DNA of 24,172 nucleotides. Origin: Promethearchaeota archaeon (lineage in GTDB: Archaea > Asgardarchaeota > Lokiarchaeia > Sigynarchaeales > SOKP01). Where the stretch lies: contig JAHLWT010000240.1 in assembly GCA_019057775.1 (NCBI GenBank), positions 1 through 24,172 on the forward strand. Reading direction: 5' to 3'. The position numbers and the translations under genes are program-made. Below the pieces are notes generated by a model. That model was not told the origin of the DNA. It saw nothing but the letters and a program-made list of their open reading frames with translations, and did not search any database. Of the stretch, positions 15,716 to 22,693 are shown in pieces (within the stretch, counting starts at the first letter, position 1; every line of letters starts with the position of its first letter).

Positions 15716-16416
15716 TTTTGATACGGCTTTCTGGCACTTAAAAGAAGCATGCGCTCTTTGGAGTGACGAATAATAGTACGTTGAATTCTTTCTTCCTTAT
15801 CTTTCCACTTAAGACGATTCGGCGATAAAGCTATAATACGTCTAATAAAATCAAGTTGTGGGTGCTTCCATAAAAAAGGGAGTTGATAAAATCCTTCACA
15901 TTTAACTTCTACAAAATCTCCCATCATGAAGGTCTCCGTAAGCCCCTTTCTGGTAAAAGGCTTTACATGAGTAGGGTCATCCCAAAAGTATTTATAATCT
16001 GTAGCCCAATCCGGTGTTAACTGTACAGTAATACCGCCGGGCTTCAGCACGCGGTAAGTTTCTTTAACTATGTTTTCCGTATTATGCACATGCTCCAACA
16101 CAGATTTAGAGAAAACAAAATCAAAATAGTTATCTTCGAATGGGAAAGGGTCTTTTTCCAGATCACATTCGCGAATATCAAAATCTGGTAAGATTTCTAT
16201 GCATTCTTTCCTTTTGTCCAACCCCTTTACAATCACGCCATTTCTTGAAAAGCCAACAAGATGATTACCTTTACCAGACCCGATATCGAGCAAAACTTTG
16301 GGCAAGTCTCCTTCTTTTTTAAAATAACGCTCAGTCAAATAGTTACAAAGTTTCTGCGGATATTTGTCTAGAGCATATTCATCTACAAAATAGATAGTTT
16401 TAAGGTAATTAGGCAT
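15712..16416 (-). CDS. SAM-dependent class I methyltransferase
   Basis: A 234-residue Methyltransf_11-type enzyme. It shows VLLDIGSGKGNHLVGF (41-56, motif I), VKGLDKRKECIEILP (acidic residue binding the ribose), FPFEDNYFDFVFSKSVLEHV (motif with VLEH) and RVLKPGGITVQLTPDW (LKPGG). The WDDPTHVKPFTRKGL segment is a hallmark of a subgroup seen in polysaccharide loci, where D and H probably lie near the substrate. It lies 26 bases after the CMP-sugar synthetase and overlaps the isomerase start. Its place inside the nonulosonate cassette suggests it could methylate the nonulosonic acid, but other targets are possible. Confidence 0.9.
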   Translation of the reverse strand: MPNYLKTIYFVDEYALDKYPQKLCNYLTERYFKKEGDLPKVLLDIGSGKGNHLVGFSRNGVIVKGLDKRKECIEILPDFDIRECDLEKDPFPFEDNYFDFVFSKSVLEHVHNTENIVKETYRVLKPGGITVQLTPDWATDYKYFWDDPTHVKPFTRKGLTETFMMGDFVEVKCEGFYQLPFLWKHPQLDFIRRIIALSPNRLKWKDKEERIQRTIIRHSKERMLLLSARKPYQK

Positions 16417-16442
16417 ATTATTCTTCTATTTTTAGCCAATAT

Positions 16443-17171
16443 TTATGAAAGGCATTTTTTCATTAACATCTCACATATCTCAAAATCTTCAGGATAATCT
16501 AAATCAAATACTTCGCTATAGTCAATTTCAACCGCGGCACATTTTTTCCCGACTAAGCTTTTATATTTTTGGAGCGTTTCAACCCGGCACGCAAAAACTA
16601 TTCCGTTAGACTGATATAACTTTTCAAATTCCTGGCTGGCCGGAAATCTTAACAACGCCTGACCTTGTTTCTTAAAATAGTCCGTATACGGTTTAATGAG
16701 ATTATCTTTATCGATATATAGCATCCATTCAGGTCGGTTTCCTCTGACATTATTTACTGTAATAGCAGAGTCACTGGTTTCATCAGCGACAATACTCCGA
16801 ACACATTTGTCTATATGCTCGGGTTTCCTAAAAGGAGCAGGTGGCTCAAGGCAAACGACAATATCAGGAAAATACTGCTCATTTTCATTGAGCCACTCAA
16901 CGGCGTGGATAACAACATCTTCTGTGGGTACATCTTCTGAGAGGTTTGCTGGTCTGGTAAATGGAACTTCAGCCCCAAACTTTATGGCAATATCTTTAAT
17001 ATCATCATCGTCAGTTGAAACAATTATACGGTCAACCGTCTTTGAATTTTTAGCTGCCTCAATGGCATAGGCAATTAACGGTTTACCATTCAGGATTTTT
17101 ATATTTTTTTTGGGGACACGTACTGACCCACCGCGAGCGGGAATTACCACCAAAACCTTACTTTCTATCAT
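16443..17171 (-). CDS. neuA: CMP-nonulosonic acid synthetase (acylneuraminate cytidylyltransferase family)
   Basis: A 242-residue nucleotidyltransferase that would activate a nonulosonic acid as the CMP-sugar using CTP. The N-terminal signature is VVIPARGGSVRVPKKNIKIL (8-27), a match to the IPARGGSKxIPxKN motif of NeuA/LegF/PseF. Further motifs are RIIVSTDDDDIKDIA, the EVPFTRPANLSEDVPT segment, VVCLEPPAPFRKPEHI (usual LQPTSPLR, here LEPPAPFR) and the closing VEIDYSEVFDLDYPEDFE, whose D-x-D pairs bind metal. It lacks the C-terminal phosphatase part seen in some NeuA. It begins right after the stop of the DegT gene (TAA then ATG), behind GGGAGA. Which nonulosonic acid is used cannot be told; LegF-, PseF- and NeuA-type are all options. 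Confidence 0.92.
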   Translation of the reverse strand: MIESKVLVVIPARGGSVRVPKKNIKILNGKPLIAYAIEAAKNSKTVDRIIVSTDDDDIKDIAIKFGAEVPFTRPANLSEDVPTEDVVIHAVEWLNENEQYFPDIVVCLEPPAPFRKPEHIDKCVRSIVADETSDSAITVNNVRGNRPEWMLYIDKDNLIKPYTDYFKKQGQALLRFPASQEFEKLYQSNGIVFACRVETLQKYKSLVGKKCAAVEIDYSEVFDLDYPEDFEICEMLMKKCLS

Positions 17172-18566
17172 TTATCTCCCTGGAATAAATATATTTGTCT
17201 CTGATAAATCTGGTATTTTAGATAATTGAGTTTTATTTGCCATAATCTTCCTGAATCCTTCAACAATGTCATCCATATCTTCCGTTGTGTTTGGCCATCC
17301 GACCTGGAAAAAACCTAAGTATTCCTCATTTTGCAGTCTCTTCGCATTAGGCAGTTCGGGAATAGAGTATTTTCCTCTCCTTTTATATAAATGGCACGAA
17401 AATGGACAATGATTCTTTCCATAAGCCAACTGTCTTTGAAATAACGGGTGTTCAGATATAAGTCTTGAAACTCCGCTTGCCACCGGTATTCCTTCTGAAC
17501 GAAGCACATGCGCGACAACGTCTCTCTGTATTTTTGATTCTTTACTTAACCAGCGAAATCCAGCCGTATACGAAGAATAAGATTCTAAATGAGTAATTTT
17601 TTGAGGTTTAATGTAGTCGCTGAATTCCTGCACAAGTTTTCCGACTAGATAGTTATAATTTTCTTGCCTTACCTTGTTCAAATAAGCAAGATGATCTAAC
17701 TGTATCACACCTATTTCAGCCAATAATTCAATTAATCTGAAATTATATCCAACGGCATTAACTACTAAATCATCTGCTGAGTTTTCATCAACTATGGTTT
17801 CCCCATGATTTCTGATAAGCCTGCATTTTATAGTTACTTCGCTGCTATCGGTAACAATTATTCCACCCTCGCCTGTCATTATATTCTTGGGTTCATTGAG
17901 CGAAAAAACTCCAGCATCGCCATAAGTACCCAAATGCTTGCCCTTGTATAATATACCCGGTGTTTGAGCTGCATCCTCAATTACTTTGAGCCCTTTGCTC
18001 CTCGCTATTGAAATTATTTCATCCAAATCGCCAGCATTACCGTTCCAATGGATAGGCATAATTGCTTTAGTGGATTCTGTTATAGAACTTTCAACAGCCT
18101 CTGGTGAAAGGCAAAACGTATCTAAATCAATGTCTGCAAATACGGGAATTGCATTAGCACAAACCATAGAGGTGGCAGAAGCTGTAAATGAAAATGGGGA
18201 ACATATTATTTCATCTCCTGGCCCGATATCAAGAGCCATAATTGCGGCTGTTAGCCCCGATGTTGCCGAATTCACCGCTATAGAATAATCTATCTTATGA
18301 AGTTTCGACCATTTACTCTCAAGTTTTCTTACACTGGGACCGCCAAGGAAAGAGAAACCATTACCCAAATCTTCGACTTGAAAGCTTTTGAGTCCAATGA
18401 TTTCATTTGTGCCCGGCGCTGGGGAGCCAATAAACCTTGTTAGTCTCCCTTCACGCAGCAGGGCCCCGACTCTATCTATCATTTCCTCCGTGATATAGGG
18501 TCTGGACCTGAATTCTCTGGTCCTGACAGGCTTTCCCCCATCGATAGCTAACTTATAATTCTTCAT
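17172..18566 (-). CDS. DegT/DnrJ/EryC1-family PLP aminotransferase
   Basis: A 464-residue PLP enzyme, longer than the usual 370-400. It has an N-terminal LAIDGGKPVRTREF segment as in AHBA-synthase/StsC-type members, GGPSVRKLE, AVNSATSGLTAAIMAL (PLP phosphate site), EDAAQTPGI with the Asp that bonds the pyridine N, and FSLNEPKNIMTGEGG with the catalytic Lys (residue 231 counted from GTG). So unlike the gene at 22694-23827 this one can transaminate. AHxxGNAGDLD-like HWNGNAGDL is present. A GTG 12 bases upstream (18578) overlaps the preceding stop, but the ATG fits the family start and has GAGAG close before it. It would put an amino group on a keto-sugar made by the neighbouring Gfo/Idh enzyme, a classic two-step pair. 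Confidence 0.92.
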   Translation of the reverse strand: MKNYKLAIDGGKPVRTREFRSRPYITEEMIDRVGALLREGRLTRFIGSPAPGTNEIIGLKSFQVEDLGNGFSFLGGPSVRKLESKWSKLHKIDYSIAVNSATSGLTAAIMALDIGPGDEIICSPFSFTASATSMVCANAIPVFADIDLDTFCLSPEAVESSITESTKAIMPIHWNGNAGDLDEIISIARSKGLKVIEDAAQTPGILYKGKHLGTYGDAGVFSLNEPKNIMTGEGGIIVTDSSEVTIKCRLIRNHGETIVDENSADDLVVNAVGYNFRLIELLAEIGVIQLDHLAYLNKVRQENYNYLVGKLVQEFSDYIKPQKITHLESYSSYTAGFRWLSKESKIQRDVVAHVLRSEGIPVASGVSRLISEHPLFQRQLAYGKNHCPFSCHLYKRRGKYSIPELPNAKRLQNEEYLGFFQVGWPNTTEDMDDIVEGFRKIMANKTQLSKIPDLSETNIFIPGR

Positions 18567-18574
18567 ATTTTCTC

Positions 18575-19621
18575 TCACAGTTCGGAATATACCGGTGAAT
18601 TATCAATGGAATCTGATTTATAAATTAACTGAATCAATTCCAATGATTTCAGTGCTTCCAAAGCTGAAAATGCAGGTTCCTTTCTATTTTCTATAAAGTC
18701 CAGAATATCAAGATAGGCCTCGACTACTCGCTCATTTTTATCATCATTAGCTTTAGTGTAAACAAGAGCCAATTCATCTAATCCTTTGTGCTGAGGGCTC
18801 TCCTTAAATTTATATACTTCATACTTAGTATCGTCATCTAATATTCGGAGCCTTCCTTTTGTACATTGGATATCTAGTTCAAAAAAATGATTTCTGCGGG
18901 ACTCCCCAGTAGCTTTGATAAAACTGATAATACCATTTTTGTGTTTTAAAAGAGCTATACCTCCAAAATCTTTTTCCCCGTGAACGACTCTGGTATTATT
19001 AACCCTATCTATGTACCCTACACAAGAAAAGACGTCTCCTCCAAAATAAATAAGCATATCTAACATATGGTTAGAATTCATATAAAGAGCAGTGTCAACA
19101 TAGGCAACAATTGTCTCGATTCTTCCTAGCTCCCCACTTTCCAATAGATTCTTGCATTCAGCATAAAACTTATCCCATCTTCGCATGTAATTAACAATCA
19201 GCAGTTTACTTACCTCTTTTGCTTTTTTTACCAGTTCAACACCCTGTCCAAGATCAAACAAGAGAGGCTTTTCACAGAATATTGCTTCTACCTTGCTCGA
19301 TAATGCCAACAGCACATGTTCGTAATGAGCCTTAGTTGGTGTGGCTATAACCAGGATATTAATTTGTTCTTCACGCAGCATTTCTTGCAAATCGAGGTAC
19401 TGTCCCGGAATTTCCCACCTTTCGGCAAATGTTTTTAGATGGGTTTTATTTATATCACAGCAGGCAGTAAGCTCGAGCTGTTTAATTATGCTGATTGCTT
19501 TGGCATGGGTGTAAATATGGCGTTTCTTAACATCATCATCGATATTCCCGGCAATATTGCCACAACCTACAATGGCAACACGTTTTATATTTTTGGTTAA
19601 TGTAAAATCGGTTTTATTCAT
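18575..19621 (-). CDS. Gfo/Idh/MocA-family oxidoreductase
   Basis: A 348-residue dehydrogenase. The Rossmann start is RVAIVGCGNIAGNID (14-28), with ACCDIN at the end of strand 2, where Asp binds the ribose, and the family signature IFCEKPLL near residue 115-122. The substrate domain has NYMRRWDKFYAECKNLL and YMNSNHMLDMLIYFGG, whose NHxxD helix carries the usual His and Asp. It shares the run with the DegT gene: its stop overlaps the possible GTG start there, and its own start overlaps the NeuB stop by 8 bases. Coupled oxidation at C3 or C4 and transamination is a known route to amino sugars (WlbA/WlbE-type); I infer a similar role here. Confidence 0.92.
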   Translation of the reverse strand: MNKTDFTLTKNIKRVAIVGCGNIAGNIDDDVKKRHIYTHAKAISIIKQLELTACCDINKTHLKTFAERWEIPGQYLDLQEMLREEQINILVIATPTKAHYEHVLLALSSKVEAIFCEKPLLFDLGQGVELVKKAKEVSKLLIVNYMRRWDKFYAECKNLLESGELGRIETIVAYVDTALYMNSNHMLDMLIYFGGDVFSCVGYIDRVNNTRVVHGEKDFGGIALLKHKNGIISFIKATGESRRNHFFELDIQCTKGRLRILDDDTKYEVYKFKESPQHKGLDELALVYTKANDDKNERVVEAYLDILDFIENRKEPAFSALEALKSLELIQLIYKSDSIDNSPVYSEL

Positions 19622-20444
19622 GTCTTCTCAGCTTAACCTTAACCTTTTTCTCTTCCTCAGTTACCACTTTAATCCCATTCCCCAGCGCTTTTTCGATCGC
19701 CCTGATATATTTTACCAATCTATAGAATCCCATAATTTCAACAGAAGCTGCCTGATCAGAGCCATACATAGAATGGTCAAGGGTTATATGTCTTTCTATT
19801 GAAGTTGCCCCTAAAGCTGCAGCGGCGCATGCTACTATTAAACCTACTTCATGTCCGCTATAGCCAACTTTACAACCAAATCTTTTGCGTAACACCGGGA
19901 TCATTTTAAGATTGGCATCTTCATCTTTCATAGGATAGGTAGAATTACAATGCATAAGTTCAAAAGGACATTTGGCATCTCTAAAAATTTGAACAGCTTT
20001 TTCTATCTCTTCTAATGTGCTCATGCCGGTTGAAATAAATGTGTATTTTTTTTCCTCTGTGACCATTTCCAATAGCTCTCTATGAGTAAGCATGGGGGAA
20101 GCTATCTTATTATATTTAAGATTGTATCGTCTTAGAAACTTCTGACTATCAATATCCCAGGCTGACGCAAGCCATTCAATTCCTTTTTCTTTGCAATATC
20201 TATCTATTTCGTCATACTCTTTCTTATCAAATTCGAGTCCAAGTTTCTGATCTCTAACAGTAGTACCCCAAGGACTTTCTCTCGGCTTGTCCAATTCCTC
20301 CTTTGAATATACCTTTTCCACAGTCCTTTTTTGAAATTTTACTGCATCACAACCGGCAAAGATTGCTCCATCGATCAGCTTTTTTGCAATATCTAAATCA
20401 CCATTATGATTTATCCCAACCTCAGCAATTACAAAAGTTGACAT
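19614..20444 (-). CDS. neuB: NeuB-family nonulosonic acid (sialic-acid-like) synthase lacking the SAF domain
   Basis: A 276-residue TIM-barrel synthase that condenses PEP with a six-carbon sugar. Key segments are FVIAEVGINHNGDLDIAK (4-21), DAVKFQKRT (33-41), KIASPMLTHRELL, FISTGMSTLEEIE, LMHCNSTYPM, VGYSGHEVG (His198) and IERHITLDHSMYGSDQAAS (His219), the two His that bind the metal. It ends VKVKLRRHE, just where normal NeuB proteins (about 340-350 residues) read RRS and go on into the antifreeze-like SAF domain, so that domain is absent. An earlier in-frame ATG (20492) overlaps the predicted -10 box; GGGAGG 7 bases before ATG 20444 marks the real start. It is the first gene of the nonulosonate cassette. 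Confidence 0.93.
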   Translation of the reverse strand: MSTFVIAEVGINHNGDLDIAKKLIDGAIFAGCDAVKFQKRTVEKVYSKEELDKPRESPWGTTVRDQKLGLEFDKKEYDEIDRYCKEKGIEWLASAWDIDSQKFLRRYNLKYNKIASPMLTHRELLEMVTEEKKYTFISTGMSTLEEIEKAVQIFRDAKCPFELMHCNSTYPMKDEDANLKMIPVLRKRFGCKVGYSGHEVGLIVACAAAALGATSIERHITLDHSMYGSDQAASVEIMGFYRLVKYIRAIEKALGNGIKVVTEEEKKVKVKLRRHE

Positions 20445-20451
20445 AATGAAT

Positions 20452-20457
20452 CCTCCC
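20452..20457 (-). promoter_or_regulatory. Ribosome binding site that decides the neuB start
   Basis: The minus strand reads GGGAGG, 7 bases before ATG 20444-20442. The family N-terminus (MSTFVIAEVG) begins right there, so the 16-codon longer frame is not used. Confidence 0.75.
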
Positions 20458-20490
20458 TTCTCATTATTATTCCCAAGCTTTGATAAGTTC

Positions 20491-20519
20491 ATTATATTAC
20501 TTCTTCAAACAGAATTCAA
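20491..20519 (-). promoter_or_regulatory. Predicted internal sigma70-type promoter before neuB
   Basis: The minus strand has TTGAAT (20519-20514), a 17-base spacer and a perfect TATAAT (20496-20491). The -35 box covers the stop codon of the Wzt gene. Transcription would start near 20484, about 40 bases before the neuB ATG. It would let the nonulosonate cassette be expressed apart from the exporter genes. Confidence 0.6.
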
Positions 20520-21829
20520 GCTGTTTTCTCCACGGTCCAGTGTAACCGTGGCCGTACCCCATCGGAACGCCATTGCAATGGGAAGTTGCCACGCACACCT
20601 CCGGGATCCATCCTATCAGAGACCTTAAATATAACCACATCTTGTTCCGCAGCATGCATCAAGTGGGACATCCCTATAGTATCAATTCCATATGAAACAG
20701 AAATCTCTCCTTCATTTAAAAAATCACCCGGTACGTGACATGTACGCCGGTGATGTCCAGTCGGACATACGGTATCTCGCCACGGAGAATCCAAATTATC
20801 CTTTGAGATAAAAACAACATGTCCCATTTCGTTGATGAAATAAAGTTGTAGAACCAGCCGATGCCCTTCCTCTAAGACCCAGTATTCGAGCTCGACTGAC
20901 ACCGGATCACGCACGTCAAAATTTGTACAGACTTTTCCGTTCCGATCCAAGACACGCACAGCGCGCATACGCACCACATCGTCACCCGGCGCCTTGTTAA
21001 TATCTGGCCAGGTTCGTTCCGCAGTGCGATCCATCTTCTCTCCGAGGTATTTACTTACAGCCTCATCTGCAGAACCCTCCATCATTACCGTACCCTCATG
21101 TAATATTATTCCTTGTGTGCATAGCTTTCGAATGCTCTCCATATTATGGCTCACAAACAGCACCGTTCGCCCCCCTTTGGCAACCTCCCCCATCTTCCCT
21201 AGGCACTTCTTTTGAAACACTATATCCCCAACCGCCAGCACCTCATCTACCAACAGAATCTCAGGCTCAAGATGCGCTGCAACAGCGAATGCAAGACGCA
21301 CATACATACCGCTGGAATATCGTTTTACCGGCGTGTCTATGAACTTTTCAATCTCGGAAAAGTTGACAATTTCATCAAATTTCTGCTCGATTTCACGCTT
21401 CCGCATACCTAAAATTGCGCCATTGAGGAAAATATTCTCTCTGCCGGTAAGCTCGGGGTGAAACCCTGTTCCAACCTCCAATAAGCTTGATACTCTGCCG
21501 TTAATTTCAATAGCTCCGCTGGTGGGTTCTGTAATACGTGATAATATTTTTAAAAGTGTTGTCTTCCCGGCTCCATTTTTCCCGATGATACCAAGCACTT
21601 CCCCTTCGTTAACTTCAAAACAGATATCCTTCAGCGCCCAGATTACGTCTTCTTCATTTTGCGATTGACCACTTTTAAATTTTGTCAGCTTTCGTAGTTT
21701 CGCTAAATTCCTCACAGGCGCGCTAATTCCATCCACTATAGCTTCACGAAATGTTTTATAGCCCTGTTCTTTTGCTCCAATACGATAGCGTTTGGACAGG
21801 TTATTAACTTTGATTATTGGATTGGACAT
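20516..21829 (-). CDS. wzt: ABC transporter ATPase Wzt with C-terminal glycan-binding domain
   Basis: A 437-residue Wzt. The nucleotide-binding domain has the long Wzt-type insert after strand 1 (TFREAIVDGISAPVRN), Walker A GKNGAGKTT (83-91), the tyrosine-rich YSSGMYVR signature (171-178), Walker B ILLVDE (191-196) and H-loop VSHN. From about residue 285 the Wzt_C-type beta domain follows (VRMRAVRVLDRNGKV, VSVELEYWVLEEGH, LYFINEMGHVVF), which in known systems binds the chain end modification and selects finished polymer. GAGG is 7 bases before ATG 21829; a GTG two codons upstream is less likely. The C-terminal part has higher GC (63 and 64 of 120 bases in two sampled stretches) than wzm. It works with Wzm at the inner membrane. 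Confidence 0.96.
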   Translation of the reverse strand: MSNPIIKVNNLSKRYRIGAKEQGYKTFREAIVDGISAPVRNLAKLRKLTKFKSGQSQNEEDVIWALKDICFEVNEGEVLGIIGKNGAGKTTLLKILSRITEPTSGAIEINGRVSSLLEVGTGFHPELTGRENIFLNGAILGMRKREIEQKFDEIVNFSEIEKFIDTPVKRYSSGMYVRLAFAVAAHLEPEILLVDEVLAVGDIVFQKKCLGKMGEVAKGGRTVLFVSHNMESIRKLCTQGIILHEGTVMMEGSADEAVSKYLGEKMDRTAERTWPDINKAPGDDVVRMRAVRVLDRNGKVCTNFDVRDPVSVELEYWVLEEGHRLVLQLYFINEMGHVVFISKDNLDSPWRDTVCPTGHHRRTCHVPGDFLNEGEISVSYGIDTIGMSHLMHAAEQDVVIFKVSDRMDPGGVRGNFPLQWRSDGVRPRLHWTVEKTA

Positions 21830-21838
21830 AATCACACC

Positions 21839-22648
21839 TCAAATAATATCTGCAAAATGGCGTTCCATCTGTTTAAAATAGAACCCTCCAATTACAAATA
21901 GAATCATGCTTACTAAAGCAGAAACCAGAAGCATCTGTGTAGGGAAGGAAACAGTTCCCAATAAAACAGAGCGAAATCCCTCAACGACTCCAACCATAGG
22001 ATTTAGTGCATAAATGAGACGATATTTTTCAGGTACCATAGAGGCTGGGTAAACAATAGGTGAAGCAAACATCCAGAACTGTACCAAAAATGGGATAGTG
22101 TATTTGATGTCTCTGTATTTTGCGTTTAAAGCGGTAAGAAACATACCTACCCCGCTTGCGGTTAACATCATTAGAATAACTAATAGTGGCAAAAAGAGTG
22201 CCATAATAGTGGGGTATATATGAAAATAAAACATCATACCAACTAAAACTACAAAGGCAATGGAAAAGTCTAACAAACCTGCAAGAACAGGTGTCATTGG
22301 GACGATAATACGTGGAAAATATACTTTGGATATTAAAGCCGTTTCCTGAATAAGACTATTGCCAGAACCTACTATAGCATGAGCAAAGTAAGTCCAGGCT
22401 ACCATCGCGGAAAAGTTAAATATGGGGTAAGGAACACCATCAGAAGGCACCTTGGCTAACCTTCCAAAGAAAAGGGTAAAAATAACCATCATGAAAAATG
22501 GTTGGATGATTGCCCACAGTCCTCCAAGAACTGTTTGCTTATAACGCACTTTTATATCACGAACAACGAGAAAATAGAACAGGTCTCTATAATCTCTTAG
22601 CTCTTTGAAATCTACCAACTGCCAGCCTTTCTTAGGCTTGATAATCAT
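21839..22648 (-). CDS. wzm: ABC transporter permease Wzm
   Basis: A 269-residue ABC2-type permease for polysaccharide export. It begins with the amphipathic gate-helix region YRDLFYFLVVRDIKVRYKQT, then shows six likely membrane segments, about residues 43-65 (GGLWAIIQPFFMMVIFTLFF), 79-97, 118-142, 148-174, 184-202 and 238-258, and the typical KYRDIKYTIPFLVQFWMFASPIVYP loop with the family's ASPIxYP motif. NPMVGVVEGFRSVLLG is the other hallmark. ATG 22648 has GGAG 6 bases upstream; an in-frame TTG at 22660 would put the site inside the gene, so I reject it. The ATPase gene follows after 9 bases, so the two are one unit. It moves the finished, lipid-linked chain across the inner membrane. Confidence 0.95.
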   Translation of the reverse strand: MIIKPKKGWQLVDFKELRDYRDLFYFLVVRDIKVRYKQTVLGGLWAIIQPFFMMVIFTLFFGRLAKVPSDGVPYPIFNFSAMVAWTYFAHAIVGSGNSLIQETALISKVYFPRIIVPMTPVLAGLLDFSIAFVVLVGMMFYFHIYPTIMALFLPLLVILMMLTASGVGMFLTALNAKYRDIKYTIPFLVQFWMFASPIVYPASMVPEKYRLIYALNPMVGVVEGFRSVLLGTVSFPTQMLLVSALVSMILFVIGGFYFKQMERHFADII

Positions 22649-22693
22649 TTTCATCTCCAAATAGCTCTGATATAAGATTCCTTTTTTTATTAC

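Noticed and set aside
20445..20492. 16-codon N-terminal extension of NeuB
   Set aside because: The family start is at 20444 with a strong ribosome site, and the longer ATG overlaps the predicted -10 box.
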